Below are positions 1 to 3,823 of a stretch of DNA of 5,518 bases, piece after piece (the stretch's first letter is position 1; each line of letters opens with the position of its first letter). The notes beneath the pieces were generated by a model. It did not search any database. It was not told where the DNA came from and saw only the letters and a list, made by a program, of their open reading frames with translations. The stretch comes from Cyanobacteria bacterium UBA7694 (GTDB lineage Bacteria; Cyanobacteriota; Sericytochromatia; UBA7694). The translations under genes and the position numbers were made by a program. The DNA is taken from positions 3,715 to 9,232 of the forward strand of contig DLGM01000226.1 of assembly GCA_002482705.1 (NCBI GenBank), written 5' to 3'.

Positions 1-697
1 AGTCGTAAAGTTCTTCGGGGTTGAGAGCGCCCCGCGCTTGCAGCGCCGGGTACAGCAGCGTGGCCAACCAACAGGCCACGCCCACGCCCGCGAGATTGTC
101 GACCTCGGGAATGTGCAACACCTTGGGGTGAAGGATAAACGGGGTGTCGGGCAGAGTTTCTGGGAGGCCGTGGTGATCAGTAATGATCACGGTCATGCCC
201 AGGGCTTGGGCACGGGCAATTTCAACGGCATTGCTGATTCCGCAATCGACGGTGATTAACAGGGTAATGCCATCGGCGGCAAATTGTTCAAGGGTGGTGA
301 TATTTAGGCCATAACCCAAGGCGCGGGTCGGTAAAAAGGGCGTGACTTGGGCTCCGGCGCTGGTTAAAAACTGGTACAGCAGGGTGGTGCCAGTCAATCC
401 ATCGGCGTCATAGTCCCCGTGGATGGCAATTTTTTCGTGGGTCTCAAGGGCCGTGAGAAAGCGGGCGCGCAGGGCATCGGTGAAGGGGGCTTCGGGCCAC
501 GGGAGAGGAGGATTTGGGTCGAGCCAGGCGGCGATGGCTTCGGGGGTGTCAATGCCGCGATTGAGCAAAAGCTGGGTTAAAAAAATGGAGATCCCGGCAC
601 GCTCTGACAGGCGATAGGCGCGTTTGTCTACGGCTGGAATTCGCAGCGAATCCCACAGTTCGGATGATGTTGCTAGAGAAAAATCAGGGCTATTCAC
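1..697 (-). CDS. recJ: Single-stranded-DNA-specific exonuclease RecJ, N-terminal part (runs off left edge)
   Basis: RecJ is the cytoplasmic 5'-3' single-strand DNA exonuclease of recombinational and mismatch repair and belongs to the DHH phosphoesterase family. About 232 codons are visible from the chosen GTG start. They contain the metal-binding motifs in order: HGDYDADG (about residues 93-100), TVDCGIS (about 149-155) and the family signature TDHHG (about 173-177), followed by LAGVGVA (about 203-209). A full RecJ is usually 550-800 residues, so the DHHA1 and OB-fold parts lie beyond the edge. The start is uncertain. GTG at 697 is 15 residues before the usual RecJ beginning 'WDSLRIP', while an in-frame ATG at 748 would add 17 residues and is the furthest possible start because a stop lies just upstream. 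Neither has a good ribosome binding site. It is divergent from the carboxypeptidase gene. The family call is secure; the start is not. Confidence 0.95.
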   Translation of the reverse strand, partial: MNSPDFSLATSSELWDSLRIPAVDKRAYRLSERAGISIFLTQLLLNRGIDTPEAIAAWLDPNPPLPWPEAPFTDALRARFLTALETHEKIAIHGDYDADGLTGTTLLYQFLTSAGAQVTPFLPTRALGYGLNITTLEQFAADGITLLITVDCGISNAVEIARAQALGMTVIITDHHGLPETLPDTPFILHPKVLHIPEVDNLAGVGVACWLATLLYPALQARGALNPEELYD

Positions 698-703
698 GGT
701 TTC

Positions 704-712
704 ATTATCCCA
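704..712 (-). promoter_or_regulatory. Possible extended -10 element for recJ
   Basis: On the minus strand the bases read TGGGATAAT, which matches an extended -10 (TGn followed by GATAAT, five of six consensus bases). No good -35 is visible. Transcription would begin at or within a few bases of the GTG at 697, so either recJ is leaderless or a different promoter and start are used. The same bases also contain a short CCCA-TAT-TGGG dyad at 709-719. Confidence 0.35.
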
Positions 713-755
713 TATTGGGCGAGGAGAGGGTGGATGCGATATGCCCATGCGGCTA

Positions 756-764
756 TGCTAAAAT
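756..764 (+). promoter_or_regulatory. Possible extended -10 promoter element for the M14 carboxypeptidase gene
   Basis: TGCTAAAAT fits an extended -10 (TGn plus TAAAAT, five of six consensus bases). The -35 position (GCGATA at 736-741) is poor, as is common for extended -10 promoters. The element lies 29 bp before the ATG at 794. A weak Shine-Dalgarno AGGT at 782-785 follows. It sits between the divergent recJ and carboxypeptidase genes. Confidence 0.4.
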
Positions 765-793
765 ACAGCATTCTTCCCTTCAGGTAAATTTTT

Positions 794-2008
794 ATGCGCA
801 CCTTTGCCCTGGCTTTGACTCTTTTGGCTGCCGCTTGTTCTCCATTGATCAGTACCCCCGTGCCTCCCGTCAATCCAGGGCTTCAGGCCCAATCAAATCC
901 GAATCCAGCCCGCAGTGTGGTGCAACTGCGCTGGCGCAATCAAGCAGAACTGTTTGAGCTGGCGGGCAGCCTCGATATCTTTGGCATTGAGCCCCAGCAG
1001 CGCACGGCCAAGGCCCGGATCAGCAGCCAAGAGGCCCGCGATTTGCAGGCCCGTGGCATTACCTTTCAGAGCGTGCGTGAGCCACAAATGGACAATACCC
1101 AAGGCTTGCCAGTTGGGTACCGCAATATCCCTCAGGTGATGGCCAAACTGCGCGAGCTGGCGCAGCGCTACCCCGATCTGGCGACGCTGGAGGATGTGGG
1201 CGATACCTGGGAAAAACAGCAGGGTAAAGCGCCTACCCACGATATTTGGGCCCTGACGCTGCGCACCCGTGGCCAAGGGGAAGCGCGGCCCGTGGTTTTG
1301 TTCACGGGCGGAGTTCATGCGCGTGAGCTGGCTCCGGTCGAGCTGTTGCTCAATTTGGCGGAGTATTTATTGGCAGCCCCGACCCCGGAAGTGCGCCAAT
1401 TGCTTGAAACGCGCGAAATTGTGATTGTGCCGATGGTCAACGTCGATGGCCGTCGCGTAGTGGAAGCAGGCAACTCTTGGCAGCGTAAAAATACCCATGG
1501 GACGGGGATTGACCTCAATCGCAACTTTGACAATCACTGGAATTACCAGGGCTTGACCGTTCCCGATAGCTGGAAGCGCGGTCTGAGTGATCCCAATAGC
1601 GATATTTATAGTGGCAGTGGCCCCGCTTCTGAGCCGGAAACACAGGTGGTACAAAATCTGTTCCGCCGTAAGCCAGTCGCCTTGTTTGCGGATGTCCATG
1701 CTTATGGCGAACTGATGTTGTGGCCTTTTGGTTACAGCAAAGAGGCCACCCCGGACACGGCTAAATTCCGTCAGCTTTATGCTGAGACTGTGCAGCCGTT
1801 GGGCTTTAAAGGCGGCACCAGCACCGAAATTTTATATCCCACCACTGCCACCAGCCGCGATTATGCCTACGGCAAGCACAAGGCCCTGTCAATGACCCTG
1901 GAGGTGGGCAAGAGCTTCCGCCCCGCTTATGGTGACGTCGAGCGCATGTGGGAGCAATTGCGCCCGAGTTTTCTGCGCCTGATTGCCGCTGCTGGCGAGC
2001 GGCGCTAA
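794..2008 (+). CDS. M14-family zinc carboxypeptidase, predicted lipoprotein
   Basis: This 404-residue protein is a metallocarboxypeptidase that should remove C-terminal residues from peptides outside the cytoplasm. The N-terminus (MRT, then a hydrophobic run ending LLAAAC, Cys15) is a lipoprotein signal, followed by a Pro/Asn-rich linker. The peptidase domain spans about residues 105-400. The zinc ligands are H175 and E178 in GVHARE and H302 in DVHAYGE. The substrate-binding Asn-Arg pair is N242-R243 in DLNRNFD. The catalytic glutamate is E370 in MTLEVG, and a tyrosine-rich stretch around 348-359 sits where the family's substrate-capping Tyr is expected. All key residues are present, so it should be active. 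The region at about 45-95 resembles the activation-segment part of M14 proenzymes, but this is only inferred. The start is supported by AGGT nine bases upstream and by the signal peptide. The exact substrate, whether dietary peptide or cell wall, cannot be told from sequence. Confidence 0.92.
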   Translation: MRTFALALTLLAAACSPLISTPVPPVNPGLQAQSNPNPARSVVQLRWRNQAELFELAGSLDIFGIEPQQRTAKARISSQEARDLQARGITFQSVREPQMDNTQGLPVGYRNIPQVMAKLRELAQRYPDLATLEDVGDTWEKQQGKAPTHDIWALTLRTRGQGEARPVVLFTGGVHARELAPVELLLNLAEYLLAAPTPEVRQLLETREIVIVPMVNVDGRRVVEAGNSWQRKNTHGTGIDLNRNFDNHWNYQGLTVPDSWKRGLSDPNSDIYSGSGPASEPETQVVQNLFRRKPVALFADVHAYGELMLWPFGYSKEATPDTAKFRQLYAETVQPLGFKGGTSTEILYPTTATSRDYAYGKHKALSMTLEVGKSFRPAYGDVERMWEQLRPSFLRLIAAAGERR

Positions 2009-2026
2009 AGCCGAGTGGGTTCTTTG

Positions 2027-2047
2027 GGGGCGTATCGCATACACCCC
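2027..2047. other. Imperfect hairpin downstream of the carboxypeptidase gene
   Basis: GGGGCGTAT and ATACACCCC form a nine-pair stem with one C-A mismatch around a CGC loop, starting 19 bp after the carboxypeptidase stop. No T run follows on the plus strand, so it is a poor intrinsic terminator by the usual rule. It may still be a 3'-end stabiliser or a Rho-associated structure. An 11-bp dyad CTCAC-T-GTGAG overlaps its end at 2047-2057. Confidence 0.45.
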
Positions 2048-2080
2048 TCACTGTGAGCCATCACCTGGTATGAAGTATGT

Positions 2081-2120
2081 GTGATGTGGCGTGATGAAGC
2101 GTGATGTGTTGTGATGGCGC
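2081..2120 (+). repeat. Four tandem 10-bp GTGATG repeats near the host-phage junction
   Basis: GTGATG begins at 2081, 2091, 2101 and 2111, exactly ten bases apart, with a variable four-base filler (TGGC, AAGC, TGTT, GCGC). An inverted copy lies upstream as GCCATCAC at 2057-2064, the exact complement of GTGATGGC at 2111-2118. The G/T-rich strand continues to about 2146. One-helical-turn spacing suggests sites bound on one face of the DNA. Whether this is host or phage DNA is not known. Confidence 0.75.
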
Positions 2121-2222
2121 GGGGTGTGGCGTGGTTGAGTTGGGGCCGAGTCAGATTGATGTAAATTTCAGAACCTGCCTCAGACCCCAAATTCGATCAC
2201 GAGATTTGATGTGACTGGGTTG

Positions 2223-2255
2223 GCGTTTACAAAGCGTTTGAAGAACGTTTAAATT
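2223..2255 (+). repeat. Three tandem 11-bp CGTTT repeats, candidate transposase end-binding sites
   Basis: The core CGTTT occurs at 2224-2228, 2235-2239 and 2246-2250, spaced exactly 11 bases (units GCGTTTACAAA, GCGTTTGAAGA, ACGTTTAAATT). They lie between the presumed phage end and the stop of the first phage gene, the zone where MuA binding sites sit at the Mu left end. Mu end sites also carry CGTTT and GCGAAA elements. Assignment as transposase sites is inference; the repeat itself is directly visible. Confidence 0.6.
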
Positions 2256-2778
2256 AGAACTCACAGTCCTTCATGAGGATGTTCATAATGTAGTCATCCA
2301 CAGTGCCAGTAACTACAAGCTGTTGCCCTTTATCTAGTTTTGCCAACTTGTCGGCATCCTTTTTCTTAAATATGCATTGGAGACTGATGATCTCAAATTG
2401 ATCCCCAGTGCCAATCGTGATGTAGGGTTTATCCAGAATGTCTGATCCAATAGATGTAACAACACCTTTAACGCGGAACCGTTTGCCTTTGTAGGTCTGT
2501 TCTGCCTTGAGTTTGTTATTGTCATAATCTTTCAGGATCTGTGTCACGGATATAAGAGGGGCGGGAGCCTCCACTTTCTTTGTCTCCGCTTTTTTGGTGG
2601 GGGTAGCATCTTTTTTCGCTTGCTCTTTAGCTGCTTCCTGTTTTACGATTTCTTCAACTTTCTGTTCATTGGCGGCTCTTTCTTCCGGGCTCTGCATCAT
2701 TGTGCCAATAACAGCAAGCAGGATTAGTAATCCAAATAATGCTCCAACAACCATCAAGCAGCCTTTGAAAAATTTCAT
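2254..2778 (-). CDS. Membrane-anchored OB-fold protein (tRNA_anti-like type), phage accessory gene
   Basis: This 174-residue protein of unknown function has three parts. A short basic N-terminus is followed by one hydrophobic helix (about 7-27). A Lys/Glu/Ala-rich, probably coiled linker spans about 31-72. A C-terminal small beta domain (about 76-174) has the pattern of tRNA_anti-like OB-fold proteins: ILKDYDNNKLKAEQTYKGK, then VKGVV, an Ile/Thr-rich middle, VTGTV and a final Cys. Positive residues before the helix suggest the OB domain faces outward, and Cys135 and Cys172 could form a disulfide. Cys7 is not in a good lipobox. The start is supported by AGGGAA eight bases before the ATG. It lies outside the repressor in the same direction but is separated by a hairpin and has its own likely promoter, which suits an accessory gene expressed in the lysogen. 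A role in superinfection exclusion is possible but unproven. Confidence 0.8.
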   Translation of the reverse strand: MKFFKGCLMVVGALFGLLILLAVIGTMMQSPEERAANEQKVEEIVKQEAAKEQAKKDATPTKKAETKKVEAPAPLISVTQILKDYDNNKLKAEQTYKGKRFRVKGVVTSIGSDILDKPYITIGTGDQFEIISLQCIFKKKDADKLAKLDKGQQLVVTGTVDDYIMNILMKDCEF

Positions 2779-2810
2779 TTGTATTGTTCCCTGTATAATT
2801 TTTTTGGTTA

Positions 2811-2839
2811 ATTATCGCACGATAAAGCACAAAGATCCA
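2811..2839 (-). promoter_or_regulatory. Possible promoter with a dyad operator for the OB-fold gene
   Basis: On the minus strand GATAAT (2816-2811) matches a -10 at five of six bases, with a weak -35 TGGATC (2839-2834) at 17-bp spacing. The -10 is overlapped by TTATCG-CA-CGATAA at 2812-2825, a 6-bp inverted repeat with a two-base centre that could be an operator. The Shine-Dalgarno AGGGAA at about 2787-2792 follows. The -35 lies inside the hairpin stem at 2826-2862. Confidence 0.4.
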
Positions 2840-2862
2840 GTGCTAGCTTGTATCTTTGTGCT
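2826..2862 (-). terminator. Hairpin after the repressor gene, probable terminator
   Basis: AGCACAAAGAT and ATCTTTGTGCT form a perfect 11-bp stem with a 15-base loop, starting 8 bases after the repressor stop on the minus strand. It is followed there only by TTATC, so the T tail is weak. The position between the repressor and the OB-fold gene suggests it ends or reduces repressor transcription. Confidence 0.6.
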
Positions 2863-2870
2863 GCTCACGC

Positions 2871-3305
2871 TTAAGAACTTTTGCGATCTTGATTCAGCTT
2901 TCTAACCATCTGCTCTAGCTCATCTATTCGTTTGATCTCCTGAACGCGAGTAAAGATTTCATCAAGAACAGACTCTCGCTTGTTATCATCCATCATGGCT
3001 AAAAGGCCGTGAATAGCATTTAGTCTATCCGTGTAATCCTCTAGCTCCTTGGGTATAGGTGATGGATTGCTTTGTTTTGTGTTTGCTTCTATATCGCCCT
3101 CACCTGTAAGAAGCCAGTTGATGTTTACTCCTGTATTGGCAAATGCTCTCAGACTGTCACCGCGCGGAATACTTCGACCGGTCTCGTATTTTTTTAGGAC
3201 GCTAATATGCAACCCTAAAAGTTCCGAAAAAGGAACCTGATTTTTGAAGCCTAAGTGCAGCCGCCACTGCTTGATGCGTTTTCCAACTTCTTTTGAATAA
3301 TCCAT
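2871..3305 (-). CDS. XRE/CI-type helix-turn-helix phage repressor
   Basis: This 144-residue protein is the likely lysogeny repressor of the Mu-like phage. The N-terminal half is a lambda-type helix-turn-helix domain, with the two DNA-contact helices at about residues 22-43 (FSELLGLHISVLKKYETG). It ends in GVNINWLLTGEGD (59-71), a hallmark of phage CI-like repressors. The C-terminal half (about 85-144) is acidic and helical, ending in a short coiled-coil-like stretch (RIDELEQMVRKL) that may make dimers. There is no S24 peptidase domain, so RecA-driven self-cleavage is not expected. The ATG at 3305 is chosen because AGGA lies just upstream and the domain begins there. The reading frame stays open to an ATG at 3440, but that extension would be translated through operator repeats. 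It is transcribed away from the transposase, the same arrangement as Mu c. Confidence 0.88.
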   Translation of the reverse strand: MDYSKEVGKRIKQWRLHLGFKNQVPFSELLGLHISVLKKYETGRSIPRGDSLRAFANTGVNINWLLTGEGDIEANTKQSNPSPIPKELEDYTDRLNAIHGLLAMMDDNKRESVLDEIFTRVQEIKRIDELEQMVRKLNQDRKSS

Positions 3306-3330
3306 GTCCTGCCCTTTTTCAGGGTTGTCA

Positions 3331-3361
3331 ACTTCCCTCTTCATTTGCTTAAGAGGGAAGT
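3331..3361. promoter_or_regulatory. Site A1: perfect 31-bp inverted repeat upstream of the repressor gene
   Basis: ACTTCCCTCTT (3331-3341) and its exact complement AAGAGGGAAGT (3351-3361) are separated by nine bases, giving half-site centres 20 bp apart, about two helical turns. It lies 25 bp upstream of the repressor ATG. It is either a DNA-binding site for autoregulation or transposition enhancement, or a hairpin in the repressor leader RNA. Confidence 0.75.
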
Positions 3362-3383
3362 GTAAGGATGAAGTAAAAGTGAC

Positions 3384-3402
3384 CTTCCCTCTTTCAAGGG
3401 AG
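3384..3402. promoter_or_regulatory. Site A2: CTTCCCTCTT repeat
   Basis: The copy CTTCCCTCTT at 3384-3393 has the same orientation as the left arm of the 31-bp palindrome. It is followed by AAGGGAG, so TCCCT and AGGGA (3386-3390, 3397-3401) form a shorter dyad with a six-base centre. It belongs to the operator-like family upstream of the repressor gene. Confidence 0.6.
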
Positions 3403-3419
3403 TCAAGCACTGGGCTGAA

Positions 3420-3425
3420 TTTATA
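3420..3425 (-). promoter_or_regulatory. Best -10-like hexamer for the repressor promoter (weak)
   Basis: On the minus strand TATAAA lies between sites A2 and A3 and upstream of the repressor ATG. No acceptable -35 is found 16-18 bp away, so the repressor promoter is not resolved. If used, both A1 and A2 would lie within the transcribed leader. Confidence 0.2.
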
Positions 3426-3477
3426 ATTCGCCGCGAGCAAAATGCTTGTTCTAAAGTGTGAAGTTCCATTGTGTTGT

Positions 3478-3488
3478 ACTTCCCTCTT
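3478..3488. promoter_or_regulatory. Site A3: ACTTCCCTCTT repeat
   Basis: An exact 11-base copy of the left arm of the 31-bp palindrome, in the same orientation, lies 94 bp right of the A2 copy. It stands alone, without an inverted partner. Three clusters of related sites between repressor and early genes recall the O1-O2-O3 layout of Mu. Confidence 0.6.
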
Positions 3489-3527
3489 TTGTGAGAATCA
3501 GTTTCGAGTGTGGGCAAGATATCCATG

Positions 3528-3542
3528 GTTCTTAATGTGAAC
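3528..3542. promoter_or_regulatory. Site B1: GTTC-N7-GAAC dyad upstream of the early promoter
   Basis: GTTC (3528-3531) and GAAC (3539-3542) form a 15-bp dyad with a seven-base centre. It lies just left of the -35 of the rightward early promoter, and its centre is exactly 30 bp from that of the matching dyad B2. The length and 4-bp arms suit an XRE-type repressor dimer. Confidence 0.55.
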
Positions 3543-3550
3543 TTTTTATC

Positions 3551-3579
3551 TTGACAAGTTCTAAAATAGAACCTAAGAT
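3551..3579 (+). promoter_or_regulatory. Rightward early promoter for the regulator and transposase genes
   Basis: A perfect -35 TTGACA (3551-3556) is followed at 17-bp spacing by TAAGAT (3574-3579, four of six -10 consensus bases). Transcription would start near 3586, leaving a leader of about 46 bases before the ATG at 3632. The spacer is filled by dyad B2, so a bound repressor would block RNA polymerase directly. The position corresponds to the Mu early promoter. Confidence 0.7.
3558..3572. promoter_or_regulatory. Site B2: GTTCTA-AAA-TAGAAC operator inside the early promoter
   Basis: A perfect 6-bp inverted repeat with a three-base centre lies between the -35 and -10. It contains the same GTTC-N7-GAAC frame as site B1. 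Its left half GTTCTAAA recurs at 3448-3455, where the dyad is imperfect (GTTC, eight bases, GAAG). It is a strong candidate for the lysogenic operator. Confidence 0.65.
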
Positions 3580-3592
3580 TACTTTGTGGATG

Positions 3593-3609
3593 TTTCACAG
3601 TATTTCACA
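3593..3609 (+). repeat. Two TTTCACA repeats one helical turn apart in the early leader
   Basis: TTTCACA occurs at 3593-3599 and 3603-3609, exactly 10 bp apart, just downstream of the predicted early transcription start and before the gp16-like gene. It could be a binding site for that small regulator acting as a negative-feedback (Ner-like) protein. This is inferred from position only. Confidence 0.45.
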
Positions 3610-3631
3610 CTTTTGTTAGAAAGTTGAGATT

Positions 3632-3823
3632 ATGGCTTCAAAGACTCGTGAACAGGTAATAGTGGAGTTTCGGCGAAAGGGAATTACAGTTCGCCAATGG
3701 GCTCGCGAACATGAAGTAAGTGATCGTATTGTTTACGGTGTTCTGAGAGGCGAGAAAAAAGGCAATTATGGCGAATCTCATAGAGTTGCCGTTCTTCTCG
3801 GCTTAAAAGACGGGGATGCATAA
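3632..3823 (+). CDS. BcepMu gp16-type small helix-turn-helix regulator in the ner position
   Basis: This 63-residue basic protein is almost all one helix-turn-helix (about residues 17-38: GITVRQWAREHEVSDRIVYGVL). It is followed by a GES-HRVAVLLGLKDG segment (about 47-61) typical of the phage-associated BcepMu gp16 family. Family members have the pattern 'GITxxxWAxxHGxxxxxVYxVLxGxxxxxxGxSHxIAVLLGLK', which this protein fits closely. It lies where Mu encodes Ner, the early repressor that shuts down early and repressor promoters after induction, so that role is inferred. The Shine-Dalgarno is weak (GAG three bases before ATG). Its stop TAA overlaps the transposase ATG by one base, so the two should be translationally coupled. 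Confidence 0.87.
   Translation: MASKTREQVIVEFRRKGITVRQWAREHEVSDRIVYGVLRGEKKGNYGESHRVAVLLGLKDGDA

Noticed and set aside
773..780. CTTCCCTT upstream of the carboxypeptidase gene as a copy of the phage CTTCCCTCTT site
   Set aside because: Only eight bases match, with one missing, and it lies in host DNA, so it is best explained by chance.
893..2051. Antisense frames across the carboxypeptidase gene (893-1318, 1315-1533, 1367-1699, 1806-2051)
   Set aside because: They are products of the GC-rich codon pattern of the M14 gene and lack starts with ribosome binding sites or any protein motif.
2095..2101. TGAAGCG matching the first bases of the Mu right end
   Set aside because: The match stops after seven bases and falls inside the GTGATG array, so it is probably chance.
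2081..2146. CRISPR array
   Set aside because: The repeat unit is 10 bp with four-base fillers, far too short for CRISPR repeats and spacers, and no cas gene is present.
3221..3236. GTTCC-N6-GGAAC inverted repeat as another operator
   Set aside because: It is inside the repressor coding region, its spacing differs from the GTTC-N7-GAAC dyads, and no promoter is nearby.
3326..3331. TTGACA on the minus strand as a -35 for the repressor
   Set aside because: It lies only about 20 bp before the repressor ATG, so transcription would start inside the gene.
3306..3440. N-terminal extension of the repressor reading frame to the ATG at 3440
   Set aside because: The extra 45 residues show no domain and would be read through the operator repeats. 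The ATG at 3305 has a better ribosome binding site and fits the start of the helix-turn-helix domain.
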